From assembly GCA_016214035.1 (NCBI GenBank), contig JACRPF010000016.1, positions 1 to 64,000 on the forward strand: a DNA stretch of 64,000 bases. The letters run 5' to 3'. The translations under genes and the position numbers were made by a program. Source of the DNA: Spirochaetota bacterium. GTDB lineage: Bacteria; Spirochaetota; Brachyspiria; Brachyspirales; JACRPF01. The notes beneath the pieces were generated by a model. It ran no database searches. It was not told where the DNA came from and saw nothing but the letters and a program-made list of their open reading frames with translations. Of this stretch, positions 49,169 to 58,162 are shown one piece after another. How positions within the stretch are numbered: the stretch's first letter is position 1; every line of letters begins with the position of its first letter.

Positions 49169-50185
49169 ATGAAAACCGACTCCATACCCCCCGTAAAAGG
49201 GTACATCGCCCTCGGGCTTATCGCGCTTGCCGTTGTGTTCGGCATCATTAATCTTATGGTGAAACCGAAGTCGGCGGTGGTGTCTCCGAAAGAGAAGAGC
49301 TCCATGAAGAACATCACCTTCACCAAACCGGGCATTGCCATCGTAACGATAGATGAGATCATCACCCTGGAGCGCGCCCGGTCATTTTTCGGTGAACCGA
49401 CGCGTTCCTCCGCGGAAATGATTGCCGATGACTTTGAGGCATATGCGAACGATGAACGCGTAAAAGCGATAGTGCTCTCGGTGAACAGCCCCGGCGGTAC
49501 GCCTGCCGCGTGCGAGATGATATACAAGCGGATGATGACGCTGAAAAACAGGAACAAATTACCGATTGTGGCGCATTTCAGAGAGGTTGCCGCATCGGGC
49601 GCCTATTACATATCAATGCCCGCCGACAAGATCGTCGTCTCCGCAGGCACGATAACCGGGAGCGTGGGCGTCATCATGTATACCATCAACTTCAGCGGTT
49701 TGATGGAAAAATTCGGCGTGAAATATTACGGCATCGTGAGCGGGAAAAGCAAGGATATACTGTCGCCGTACCGCAAACCGTCGAATGATGAGATAGACTA
49801 TCTCAACGCCATGGTGTATGACGTATATACCGATTTCCGGGATGTGGTGTTGCAGTCGCGCGGCGAAAAGCTGAAAGGCTCACCGAATGTGCTGCTTGAC
49901 GGACGCGTATTCAGCGGCAGACAGGCCGTGCGCGTGGGCATTGCCGACATGATAGGCACTGAACGCGACGCCATCGCCGAGGCATGTAAACTCGCCAAGC
50001 TCGATCCGGAAAACCCGAATATTATCGTACCGCAGGAGCATGACAATCTGTTCATACGCATGCGTCAGGCACTCGGCTCGATGGTGCAGGGATCGATGAA
50101 AAGCGACACGGGCATAGAACAGCTCATCACGCAGAAATATTCCGGCATTCCGATGTATATGTATCTGGGACACGGAGGCAAATAA
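49169..50185 (+). CDS. sppA: Signal peptide peptidase SppA (S49 family)
   Basis: The 338-residue membrane protease has one N-terminal transmembrane helix (about 11-30) and a single S49 domain. The Ser-Lys dyad is Ser143 in VAASGAYYIS and Lys195 in SGKSKDILSP, 52 residues apart as in the short SppA of Bacillus. NSPGG at 106-110 is the usual glycine-rich loop. It degrades cleaved signal peptides in the membrane. A GAGG ribosome site precedes the ATG by 8 nt. The stop overlaps the next ATG (TAATG). Confidence 0.92.
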   Translation: MKTDSIPPVKGYIALGLIALAVVFGIINLMVKPKSAVVSPKEKSSMKNITFTKPGIAIVTIDEIITLERARSFFGEPTRSSAEMIADDFEAYANDERVKAIVLSVNSPGGTPAACEMIYKRMMTLKNRNKLPIVAHFREVAASGAYYISMPADKIVVSAGTITGSVGVIMYTINFSGLMEKFGVKYYGIVSGKSKDILSPYRKPSNDEIDYLNAMVYDVYTDFRDVVLQSRGEKLKGSPNVLLDGRVFSGRQAVRVGIADMIGTERDAIAEACKLAKLDPENPNIIVPQEHDNLFIRMRQALGSMVQGSMKSDTGIEQLITQKYSGIPMYMYLGHGGK

Positions 50186-50778
50186 TGCGCGCATTTGCCG
50201 AGACTTTTTTCGCCTATATCGGCGCGCCGTTCAGGGTATCATTGAGCGCCGGTGAACGCGACCTCGGAACGGCTGTACTCCTTTTTCTCATCGGCATGGT
50301 GAGTGCGGCATTGTCGTTCCTGATGTGCCGGACGACATCGCTCAATCCGCTCCTCTTCATCGCCGGTGCCGCCGCCTTCAGCGCGGTGATGCTGCTTTCT
50401 CTTGCGGGAAAAACAGCACTCTGCAATTTCTCAGGCGTTTTCGGCGTAAAGTACCGCAAGGGTAAAAGTCCGAGGACATTCTTCGCATCCGCCGTGTCTC
50501 TGCACGGCTTCTATCTGTTCCTGCTCCCCATCGCATGTGCACTGTCGGCATTCCGTATTTTGCATATATCCTCTATTGTGGTCGCCTATGCGGTCTTTTC
50601 GATCATCATCCTTGTCTTCTTTTATCGGGCTATTAAGCTCCATTTTGATGTGCGCTCAACGGCATCGGCATTTGCCGTTTTCCTGCTGCCCGCATTCTAT
50701 GATTTCTGCACCTCCATAACGACGATCGTGTTCCTGTTCACATTCCTTGCGCAAATCGTCCCGACGGCCGGCGGTTGA
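50185..50778 (+). CDS. Yip1-like integral membrane protein
   Basis: The 197-residue protein has an N-terminal amphipathic segment (FFAYIGAPFRVS) and about five hydrophobic helices, the pattern of bacterial Yip1-domain proteins. Function is not established for the family. It is translationally coupled on both sides: one base shared with the sppA stop and one with the start of the LptF/G gene. Confidence 0.6.
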   Translation: MRAFAETFFAYIGAPFRVSLSAGERDLGTAVLLFLIGMVSAALSFLMCRTTSLNPLLFIAGAAAFSAVMLLSLAGKTALCNFSGVFGVKYRKGKSPRTFFASAVSLHGFYLFLLPIACALSAFRILHISSIVVAYAVFSIIILVFFYRAIKLHFDVRSTASAFAVFLLPAFYDFCTSITTIVFLFTFLAQIVPTAGG

Positions 50779-51902
50779 TGCGCGTCCGTATCATCAGCAG
50801 ATACGTAATCGCCGAGGCAATCGGCCCGTTCTTTGTGGGTCTCTTTTTCTTCACATTCATATTCTTCGCCGAAGCGCTCAATCGCGTCATTCGACAAGTC
50901 GTTGAACGCGGCGCACCGTTCACGCAGGCGCTCGAGCTCTTCCTCTACATGATGCCGTTCAATCTTGCCATAACCCTGCCGATGGGCGTGCTCATGGGAA
51001 GCCTCATGGCATACGGCCGGCTCTCCGGCGACAGCGAAATAGTGGCGATGAAAGCATCGGGACTCAGTATCGTTTCCATATACAAGCCCATAGCCATATT
51101 CGGCGTTGTGTTTTTCGCCTTCATGCTGTTTTTCAACGACGTCATACTGCCCGAGGGAAATTACCGGTATCGCGCCATGTTCTACTATGTACTCAACATG
51201 AAACCGTCGGTGGCCGTAGAGGAACGCCGATTTATGGCGCTCCCGGATACCACACAGCGCATATCCGCGTCAAAGATATCCGGCAACATCATGTCGAATG
51301 TGACCATCTATGACGAATCATCTCCGACGAAACGGGTGGTCATTACCGCCACCAAAGGCGAATGGGTGAACAACAAACAAAACGCGCAGCTCATCAACCT
51401 GCACCTTGAGAACGGCATGCTGCAGGAAACCGAAACCGACAACCCGCGCAACGCCACCTACACGCCGTTCAAGGACCTCACCATCAATCTCTCGCGCAAT
51501 ATCGTTGACGTCATCACCGAGCATCACCGGAGCGACCTCGAGTCACCGTCCTGGGTGATAAAAAAACGGATGGTTGAAGGAAAGAAACACGGCATGTCGC
51601 GCGGCGAACTGAATGAGCATAATATCGAATATCAGAAACGGTTCTCCCTCGCCTTCGCCTGTCTCATCTTCACGCTGCTCGGCGGACCGCTCGGCACCGT
51701 GTCACGCCGGAGCGGTAAAGGCGTGGGCTTCGGCATATCGATAGCCATAATATTTATCTATTACATATTCATGGTACTCGGCCAGATGCTCGGCAGATCG
51801 GGTGTTCTCCCCGCGGCACTCGGGATGTGGGTGCCGAACATCGTCCTCGGCGTCACCGGCGCGGTTTTATTCTACCGGTTATGGCACGCGGAAGGAAAAT
51901 AA
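50778..51902 (+). CDS. Lipopolysaccharide-export permease, LptF/LptG family
   Basis: The 374-residue YjgP/YjgQ-family protein has transmembrane helices near 10-35, 55-80, 100-120 and three more at about 292-370. A large periplasmic beta-jellyroll lies between (about 130-265). It belongs to the ABC permease that lifts LPS or related outer-membrane glycolipids toward LptC. Whether it is F or G is not clear, and a partner is not in the window. Start ATG 50778 is used because the TTG three bases upstream overlaps the preceding gene without better support. Confidence 0.88.
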   Translation: MRVRIISRYVIAEAIGPFFVGLFFFTFIFFAEALNRVIRQVVERGAPFTQALELFLYMMPFNLAITLPMGVLMGSLMAYGRLSGDSEIVAMKASGLSIVSIYKPIAIFGVVFFAFMLFFNDVILPEGNYRYRAMFYYVLNMKPSVAVEERRFMALPDTTQRISASKISGNIMSNVTIYDESSPTKRVVITATKGEWVNNKQNAQLINLHLENGMLQETETDNPRNATYTPFKDLTINLSRNIVDVITEHHRSDLESPSWVIKKRMVEGKKHGMSRGELNEHNIEYQKRFSLAFACLIFTLLGGPLGTVSRRSGKGVGFGISIAIIFIYYIFMVLGQMLGRSGVLPAALGMWVPNIVLGVTGAVLFYRLWHAEGK

Positions 51903-52001
51903 CAGTCATTTTCGAGAAAGATGTTTCTCATCGACCGCTCAACGCGCGTCCATCCACTACCACCCTCCAATCATATCATCCCAACGCGCGTCCCCTCCCC
52001 G

Positions 52002-52625
52002 CTACCACTCACAATGCCTATGCTCCCCGTCGCAGAACGGCTTATTCTTCGAATTCCCGCACCGGCACAACGAATAATGCTCAGAAAGATGCGGCTTTGC
52101 ACCGCTTTCGTCCTTCAGTTCAATACCGCCCTCGACATTATAAGCCCCATTCTCGGCAACACGTATCGCCGGCGGACGGTCGATGGAATCATGATACACG
52201 CCGTCCACGGTATAACTTAACGCGCCTGACGGGCATTGCTCAATCGTCTTGATTATTTCGTCTTTCGACGCGCCGTTCGCGTTTACCCAGCGCATCTTCG
52301 ACATATCGAACACCTCGGGCAGCTTCAGGCATGAGCCGTCATGCGAACAGATGCCGCGATTATCGTGAATGGTTATCTCTTTGCCTTCATATTTCACCAC
52401 GCGGTCTTTCACACGGTCGGGAGACTTGTCCCCGTTGAAATGTATCTCGGTATGCGTACCGTCACAGAATGGTTTCCGTTTCGACTGGCCGCAGCGGCAG
52501 AGCATCATCACAGGCTTTACCGGCAATGGTTCACCGTGCACACCGATAAACGATGTGAGGCCCTTCACCATGAAGGCGCCGTTCTTTTTTACTTCGATAA
52601 CCGGTTTGGTGTCGGCCATGGTCAA
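52002..52625 (-). CDS. Double CDGSH iron-sulfur protein with central ferredoxin-like (Fer4_19) domain
   Basis: The 207-residue soluble protein carries two CDGSH clusters, CRCGQSKRKPFCDGTH at about 43-58 and CRCGNSKNKPFCDGEH near the C-terminus. Each would hold a 2Fe-2S cluster by three Cys and one His. Between them is a divergent ferredoxin-like domain (RGICSHDGSCLKL, then EQCPSGAL). The domain order CDGSH, Fer4_19, CDGSH is known in bacteria but the role is not. It overlaps the upstream DoxX gene by four bases. Confidence 0.88.
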   Translation of the reverse strand: MTMADTKPVIEVKKNGAFMVKGLTSFIGVHGEPLPVKPVMMLCRCGQSKRKPFCDGTHTEIHFNGDKSPDRVKDRVVKYEGKEITIHDNRGICSHDGSCLKLPEVFDMSKMRWVNANGASKDEIIKTIEQCPSGALSYTVDGVYHDSIDRPPAIRVAENGAYNVEGGIELKDESGAKPHLSEHYSLCRCGNSKNKPFCDGEHRHCEW

Positions 52626-52990
52626 TCCCTGCCGAGCGTACCGCCGATGACAAGCGCCGCTCCCGCTATTGCTGTATCCTTGAGCACCGCGACCATCGCC
52701 AGACGGTCACCGCCGATGAGTCCCGGGATGTGAATCATGCCGACGAACATGAGGAGCATTACCGCCAACAGCGGCATTGATATCGAAAGCAGAATGCGTG
52801 TCATGATGCTTATCGATGCGGCGATGAGCGCCGTGCCGGTGATGATGACGAGCGCAAAGCGGAGCTGTCCGAAATATACGGGCACCATACCCGCCATCCC
52901 ATGAGCGTTCATGAAATGGAACAATCCGAATACCGCCAGCGGCAGCGCGAATATAAAACGTCCGGCAATAGCCATTCCTTTTTTGTTCAT
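52622..52990 (-). CDS. DoxX-family membrane protein
   Basis: The 122-residue protein has four hydrophobic helices with the DoxX-type start GRFIFALPLAVFGLFHF. DoxX-like proteins are small inner-membrane proteins tied to redox or thiol metabolism in some bacteria. Its coupling to the CDGSH protein gene supports a redox context but does not prove it. GAGGAG stands 8 nt before the ATG. Confidence 0.75.
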   Translation of the reverse strand: MNKKGMAIAGRFIFALPLAVFGLFHFMNAHGMAGMVPVYFGQLRFALVIITGTALIAASISIMTRILLSISMPLLAVMLLMFVGMIHIPGLIGGDRLAMVAVLKDTAIAGAALVIGGTLGRD

Positions 52991-53063
52991 ACGGATATCT
53001 CCTCGGCTGATGATGTTTTACTATATCAATACGTGAATGATTGTCAATCAGAGGCGGCGGATA

Positions 53064-53972
53064 CTATTTTGAACCTTTCATCTCTTTTACGATATTGCCG
53101 CGTTTCAAATGATCGCGGTAATGATCACCCGACTCGATGATTATCTGTTTAAGATAGCCCATGTTCTTCTTGATGTTGTCGTGATAGAGGTCGCGGTCGA
53201 TGTCCCAGCGGTCCTTGAAATGCAGACGCAGCGTATTGGCGACATTACCGAGATCATGCTCGATGCGCTTTTTCGCTATGGCGTAATAAAAGTATTCGGT
53301 TTTTTCCAGCAAATCGCGTTCGGATTTGAACATCGGTGCGCCGCTGTCAACGGATTCCTTGTAGAGGAGGAGGAGCTTTTCAAGATACAGTCTGTCGGCT
53401 ATCTGCGCTAGCAGGTCCGCTGTGGCCACGATATTCGCGGCCTGCGCAATGCCGGGCGAGCGGAATTTGAGCATGGCCGGCGTCACCGAAAGTTTCGTGC
53501 ACGCTATCATGGTCACGCAGTCACTGACCGCGGTCTCCGGCATCTTCTTTCCGGTAAGATAATTGCGCACGAACGTGACGCTTCGCGCCTCATGCTGCGA
53601 ACCGTATTTCGCGCCGGTGCCGTCGGTGTCTTCAGCGGTCTGCAGATATCCCGTATCATGAAACATCGCCGCGATGAGTGCCCGCATCGTCTCCGTTTCG
53701 CTCAATCCTTTACCGGTAAGTTTTGCGCCGTGTATGAGCCGCGCCGAGGTGAGAAACACGCCGGCGGTATGGTCGAAATCGTGATAGGGCGTATTGCTCG
53801 CGCGGAAACCGCCGAACTCGCCCTTGAATATTTTGCAGACATCCTGATAAATACCTGAGATGACGGTGATTATCGACCGGTAACCCAGACGCGTGAGTAT
53901 CTCGGATACTTCCAGCATCACGGCATCCGGCTCAGTGATGAACATGATTTTGTCGGTCGGGTCCTGTTTCAT
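53064..53972 (-). CDS. HD-domain phosphohydrolase-like protein
   Basis: This 302-residue soluble protein carries metal-binding HD superfamily residues: YHDFDH at 63-68, MFHDTGY at 103-109 and a later Asp in VATADLLAQIADR. The layout (H...HD...D) resembles cyclic-nucleotide phosphodiesterase-like HD proteins. The substrate is unknown. It stands alone between the uracil-DNA glycosylase and DoxX genes. Confidence 0.75.
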   Translation of the reverse strand: MKQDPTDKIMFITEPDAVMLEVSEILTRLGYRSIITVISGIYQDVCKIFKGEFGGFRASNTPYHDFDHTAGVFLTSARLIHGAKLTGKGLSETETMRALIAAMFHDTGYLQTAEDTDGTGAKYGSQHEARSVTFVRNYLTGKKMPETAVSDCVTMIACTKLSVTPAMLKFRSPGIAQAANIVATADLLAQIADRLYLEKLLLLYKESVDSGAPMFKSERDLLEKTEYFYYAIAKKRIEHDLGNVANTLRLHFKDRWDIDRDLYHDNIKKNMGYLKQIIIESGDHYRDHLKRGNIVKEMKGSK

Positions 53973-54031
53973 GGCGATAACGATATCCTCTCATATAATA
54001 TCGGTACCGGAAACGATAAATTTGAAGCGGA

Positions 54032-54769
54032 TTACTCTATTTTTATGTCGGGGCTCTGAAGCGACGGGGGAACGGGTCTGCCGCAGATTTCCAGCAGGAA
54101 ACGAAGGTCTTCATATACTTTATCCATCATGCCCGGCGAGCGAAGCAGAAATGACGGATGATACGTGGCAACGACCGGAACGCCGTTATACGCATGTTTC
54201 TTGAGACGGAACTGTCCGAACGACATCCCCTCTTCAAACGGCACCAGATTGCCGAAACCATGACGGCCGAGCGCGCAGAGCACCTTGGGCTTGAGAAGCG
54301 CAATCTGTGCGTCAAACCAGGGACGGCACGCTTTTTTCTCTTCGGGAAGCGGGTCGCGATTGTCCGGCGGGCGGCACTTGAGCGTATTCATGATATACAC
54401 CTCATTGAGCGTGAGCCCCATGACGGCAAGCCATTTATCAAGGAGCTTTCCCGCGCGGCCCACGAACGGGAAACCCTGAAGGTCTTCCTGTTCTCCGGGC
54501 GCCTCACCGACAAAAACGATCTCCGGCTTCTTGGCGCCTTTGCCGAATACCACTTTCGTGCGTGTTTTTGACAATGCGCAACCGGTACACTGCTGAACAA
54601 CTGCATCGAGTTTATCGAGCGTCGTATATTTTACCGTCCGCTCCGTCTTCCGCCCGCGTATCGTCCGTTGTCTCACCGTCACCGGCCTTCGCACACGTGA
54701 AAAAACAAGTTCGCTGAATGCAAGTCCGAACGTGTTCGTGTATGCTTTTTCTATTGTATCTTTATTCAT
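54032..54769 (-). CDS. Uracil-DNA glycosylase, family 4 (iron-sulfur type)
   Basis: The 245-residue enzyme removes uracil from DNA. GEAPGEQED at 88-96 is the family 4 catalytic motif, and YHPSFLLR near 203 is the second motif. Four cysteines (61, 64, 132 and 148, pattern C-x2-C ... C-x15-C) fit the 4Fe-4S site. A poorly conserved N-terminal extension of about 50 residues precedes the core. It starts 11 bp after the mutL stop, so the two repair genes share a transcript. Confidence 0.9.
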   Translation of the reverse strand: MNKDTIEKAYTNTFGLAFSELVFSRVRRPVTVRQRTIRGRKTERTVKYTTLDKLDAVVQQCTGCALSKTRTKVVFGKGAKKPEIVFVGEAPGEQEDLQGFPFVGRAGKLLDKWLAVMGLTLNEVYIMNTLKCRPPDNRDPLPEEKKACRPWFDAQIALLKPKVLCALGRHGFGNLVPFEEGMSFGQFRLKKHAYNGVPVVATYHPSFLLRSPGMMDKVYEDLRFLLEICGRPVPPSLQSPDIKIE

Positions 54770-54780
54770 GCCCGTTCACT

Positions 54781-56613
54781 TTACAGCCTGAAGAACTTTT
54801 TATCAAGGTACGCTTTTTCCATCCGGATGATGAACGGTCTTCCATGCGGACAGCTGCCGAGAATACCCTCAGCCGCGATGGCGTCGATAAGATTCTGCAT
54901 ATCGGCCATCGACAGCGCATCGTTCACTTTTGGCGACAGCTTGCAGGCGATGGTCTCAACCGCCTCGTCGATGAAACGCTCAAAACGGAACTGTTCACCG
55001 TGGGTGAGATAGCCGTCGAGCACTTCTTTCAGTATGCGGCCCGCGTCGCGCTTGGGCAGGAACACCGGAATGCGGTCGAATGCTATCGTTGTCGGCCCGA
55101 GAAGGTCGAATATTATCCCTACCCTCGCAAGGTCTTCCTCGCCTTCCTTGATACGATCAATCTCCCGCGCACCGTATTCGAGTTCAAGCGGCACCAGAAG
55201 CGGTTCGTATTCTATCGTACCGGCAAGAATGCGTTTTCTGATACGCTCGAAGTTAAGCCGTTCATAGGCTGCATGCTGATCAATGACAAGAAGGTCATCG
55301 TCATGCTCGGCGATGATGTATGAAAAGAACGATTGGCCGATTACCCTGAGATTCCCGGTTATGCGTCCGTCAGATGTTTTTGCGGCGGGCGCGGTGCGTT
55401 GTTCCGGCAAATCTGACGGCAGACGAGATTCATATGTAAATACTTGTTCAGCCGCACGGCCGGCGGGAAGCGTTGATGTAACCTGATAATCGATGGTTGT
55501 ACGCGGCGACGGACCGGATTCGTTTTCAGATGTGATGAGCGGGATATCCTGCGTCTGAGCGGCAGTCTCTTCCCGTTTTGCCGTTATGGCCGCGAGCGGA
55601 TCCTTCGACACATGGAATACGCGGGCACGTTCGGTAAGCACTTCGCGTATCGAATGATAGATGAGCGAGATGATCTCCTGCTCGTTCTTGATGCGTACCT
55701 CGCGCTTGCTCGGGTGCACGTTCACATCCACTTTCGCGGTGTCGATGGTGATATAGAGATAGTAGCACGGAAACCTGTCGCGCGGGATGATGCCGTCATA
55801 GGCACTTTTCACATTGTACGCAAGGCTCCGGTGCTCGACAACACGACCGTTGATGAAGATGAATGAATTGCGGCGGCTTGCGGCATGCCATTCCTGGTCG
55901 GAGACATAACCTTCAACTGAGAAAAAGCCGCCCTCAGCAGTGAAGCGGATGAGGTGCGGAAATGAATCGCCGACAACAGCCGCTAAACGCTCGGCGCGAT
56001 CCTTTGCGGGCGGATATGAAAAGTGCACCTGTCCGTTATTGGCATATGTGAAACCGGTGCCGTGGTAGCGCAGTATCATCGCCTCCACTACTTCCTTTAT
56101 GGCAACAAGTTCCTTTGCCGGTGATTTCAGGAATTTGAACCGCGCCGGCAGATTGAAGAACAGATTTCGCACGGTAATGGAAGTCCCCTGCGCGGCAGCA
56201 GCAATAGTGTATTCTTTTCTGATACCGCCCTCGACTATCATCCGGGTACCGTCACCGTCGGCGGGTTTCGTGACAAGCTCAAGCCTCGACACATCAGCTA
56301 TGCTTGCCAATGCCTCGCCGCGGAATCCGAGCGTACCGATGCGGTCGAGATCGTCGATATCGGCAATCTTACTCGTTGCATGATGTGTGAGTGCAAGCGG
56401 CACTTCGTCGTGGGGAATGCCGTCGCCGTTGTCCGACACGCGGAGCAGCGATATCCCGCCCTCGGCTGTCTCTATGTCAACGCGTGTTGCGTGCGCATCA
56501 ACCGCATTCTCAATAAGTTCTTTTGCCGCGGATGCGGGACGTTCGACCACCTCACCCGCGGCGATGCGGTTGGCAATATGCGGCGGCAGTTCACGTATGG
56601 ATTTACGGCTCAT
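54781..56613 (-). CDS. mutL: DNA mismatch repair protein MutL
   Basis: The 610-residue protein has the GHKL ATPase motifs ELIENAVDA, DNGDGI and GFRGEAL, and DVNVHPSKREVRI at the end of the N-terminal half. The C-terminal half carries DQHAAYERLNFE, which fits the endonuclease motif DQHA-x2-E-x4-E, and CPHGRPF. It should therefore nick DNA itself, as in bacteria without MutH. No ribosome site precedes ATG 56613, and a good -10 box ends only 6 nt before it. Confidence 0.95.
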   Translation of the reverse strand: MSRKSIRELPPHIANRIAAGEVVERPASAAKELIENAVDAHATRVDIETAEGGISLLRVSDNGDGIPHDEVPLALTHHATSKIADIDDLDRIGTLGFRGEALASIADVSRLELVTKPADGDGTRMIVEGGIRKEYTIAAAAQGTSITVRNLFFNLPARFKFLKSPAKELVAIKEVVEAMILRYHGTGFTYANNGQVHFSYPPAKDRAERLAAVVGDSFPHLIRFTAEGGFFSVEGYVSDQEWHAASRRNSFIFINGRVVEHRSLAYNVKSAYDGIIPRDRFPCYYLYITIDTAKVDVNVHPSKREVRIKNEQEIISLIYHSIREVLTERARVFHVSKDPLAAITAKREETAAQTQDIPLITSENESGPSPRTTIDYQVTSTLPAGRAAEQVFTYESRLPSDLPEQRTAPAAKTSDGRITGNLRVIGQSFFSYIIAEHDDDLLVIDQHAAYERLNFERIRKRILAGTIEYEPLLVPLELEYGAREIDRIKEGEEDLARVGIIFDLLGPTTIAFDRIPVFLPKRDAGRILKEVLDGYLTHGEQFRFERFIDEAVETIACKLSPKVNDALSMADMQNLIDAIAAEGILGSCPHGRPFIIRMEKAYLDKKFFRL

Positions 56614-56619
56614 AGTGGA

Positions 56620-56648
56620 AGTATAACACGGCAGCGAATAACCTGCAA
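56620..56648 (-). promoter_or_regulatory. mutL promoter giving a possibly leaderless transcript
   Basis: On the minus strand TTGCAG (56648-56643), a 17-nt spacer and TATACT (56625-56620). Transcription starting 6-7 nt after the -10 box would begin on or next to the A of the mutL ATG at 56613. Confidence 0.5.
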
Positions 56649-56661
56649 TATGTTTATTTTA

Positions 56662-57576
56662 TTATGCCACGATCCACAGTGGATTCACCCACGCCATACG
56701 CCCTTGTTCATCGGTGCATTCGACACGCAGACACCTGAGATCAGCGCTCTTCACCGTAAACACGGCGCGCGTGATAAGCTTTCCGTCGTTTCCTTCAAAA
56801 CGTGCCCCGCCCCATTGCGGTGTCCGGAAGGCGATCGACCGTACCGGCGATGTTTCCACGGTTACGGTCGTTCCGTCAATGACAACCGATTTGAAATCAG
56901 GTCCGCTTGATGCGTAGAAATTACCCGCGCGTATCGCCGCCATTATCGCATCTGCCGTACACTGCTCGGTTTTCACCATGATCCAGCCGCCCTGCGTGTC
57001 AAGCGGATGCATATCACGAACGACATAGTGGTGCGAATCGTCCGAGGCAAAACCGAACATACGCATGCCGATGCGGAGCATATCGTCCCAATGCGCCATT
57101 GAATGACCGTTGGCGGCGTCCACATGGCAGACGTGGTTATACACTTCAACACCGAGAACTCCTTCGCACAGTCTCGTCATCTCAAGTGTCTCGTTCGACC
57201 AGTATGGATGCGCGAGAATCACATCGCCCCCCTTCGCCTTCACCGCGGCGATGATATCTTTCGGGTGCACATTCCTTCTCGCTTCAGGCGGGAGCGACAA
57301 CGCCTCGCGCGTATTTACGGCAACAAGGTGATAACAGCCGTTATACGATATGTCTATCTCTTCGCCCGGGATAAGCAGCATCTTTCCCGTGTGTGAATCT
57401 ACAACGGTACGTTTGTTATGATCGGTGACGGCAAGAAAATCGTACCCGCCGTCCTGATACATCGCAACAATATCCCCGGGTGATTTCTTTCCATCCGACA
57501 TCGTCGTGTGCGCATGCAGATTGCCCTTATACCAATTGCCCTTTTGTGAAAAAGGATTCTGAAACTGAATGTTCAT
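56662..57576 (-). CDS. PHP-domain metal-dependent phosphoesterase
   Basis: The 304-residue protein has the PHP metal ligands H21-x-H23 in NLHAHTTMSDG, TDHNK near 57, EEID near 73 and the later HPYW and DDSHH motifs. The family hydrolyses phosphoesters such as histidinol phosphate or short RNA. A C-terminal beta-rich part of about 90 residues ends the chain. The specific substrate is not evident. It is upstream of mutL on the same strand with an 48-bp gap. Confidence 0.85.
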   Translation of the reverse strand: MNIQFQNPFSQKGNWYKGNLHAHTTMSDGKKSPGDIVAMYQDGGYDFLAVTDHNKRTVVDSHTGKMLLIPGEEIDISYNGCYHLVAVNTREALSLPPEARRNVHPKDIIAAVKAKGGDVILAHPYWSNETLEMTRLCEGVLGVEVYNHVCHVDAANGHSMAHWDDMLRIGMRMFGFASDDSHHYVVRDMHPLDTQGGWIMVKTEQCTADAIMAAIRAGNFYASSGPDFKSVVIDGTTVTVETSPVRSIAFRTPQWGGARFEGNDGKLITRAVFTVKSADLRCLRVECTDEQGRMAWVNPLWIVA

Positions 57577-57599
57577 TGAAACTCTCCTTGGCCATTATA

Positions 57600-58154
57600 T
57601 TAATACGTAATCGAATACACTACGATAAGCAAAGCACGTTTCCCGCCGCTGTTCTCGGGATAATGCGGCACCTCGCCCTCGAAATATAGACTGTCTCCGG
57701 CCTTCATCGCCACCGCTTCCTCGCCGAGATGAAATGTAATCGTACCTTCCAGCAGATAGATGAACTCGTCACCGCTGGTAGTCACACTTTTACGCGTGGA
57801 CTTCGGCGGCAGTTCAAGCAGGAACGGCTCCATGGTCTTTGACTGTTTATCCTTCGCAAGCGTCCGGTAGATGAAACCGGACTCGGGGTGTTCCCGCTCG
57901 ATAACCTCACCCTTCCCATCCGGAGTATACACATATCTGGTATCGGGCTTTGAGCCTGCAAGCAGCGCGGCGGGGTCCGCTTCAAGCGCCTGAGCTATCT
58001 GATACAAAAGAGGCAGCGACGGCAGCGTACGGAAGTTCTCCACCTGTGAAAGAAAGCCTTTTGTCACACGCACTTTTTTCGCAAGCACGTCGAGTGTATA
58101 GCCTTTCGATTCCCGAAGCTTTTTGATATTAAGCGCAACGTCCATCGTTCCCAT
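57600..58154 (-). CDS. XRE-family transcriptional regulator with C-terminal cupin domain
   Basis: The 184-residue protein has a helix-turn-helix domain at about 10-65 (LRESKGYTLDVLAKKVRVTK, then FLSQVENFRTLPSL) and a cupin barrel at about 105-184 (SGDEFIYLLEGTITFHLG, GDSLYFEGEVPHYPENSG). Such regulators sense a small ligand in the cupin and often control a neighbouring transporter or amino-acid gene. Start ATG 58154 follows GAGG at 11 nt and lies 8 bp after the EamA stop. The frame is open further upstream only because it overlaps that gene. Confidence 0.88.
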   Translation of the reverse strand: MGTMDVALNIKKLRESKGYTLDVLAKKVRVTKGFLSQVENFRTLPSLPLLYQIAQALEADPAALLAGSKPDTRYVYTPDGKGEVIEREHPESGFIYRTLAKDKQSKTMEPFLLELPPKSTRKSVTTSGDEFIYLLEGTITFHLGEEAVAMKAGDSLYFEGEVPHYPENSGGKRALLIVVYSITY

Positions 58155-58162
58155 ACTGCTGT

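Noticed and set aside
51940-51993. Direct repeat CAACGCGCGTCC (51940-51951 and 51982-51993) and a small hairpin (51914-51929) between the convergent lptF/G and CDGSH genes
   Set aside because: The hairpin has only six pairs and no T run on either strand, and two copies of a 12-mer are not enough to claim an element.
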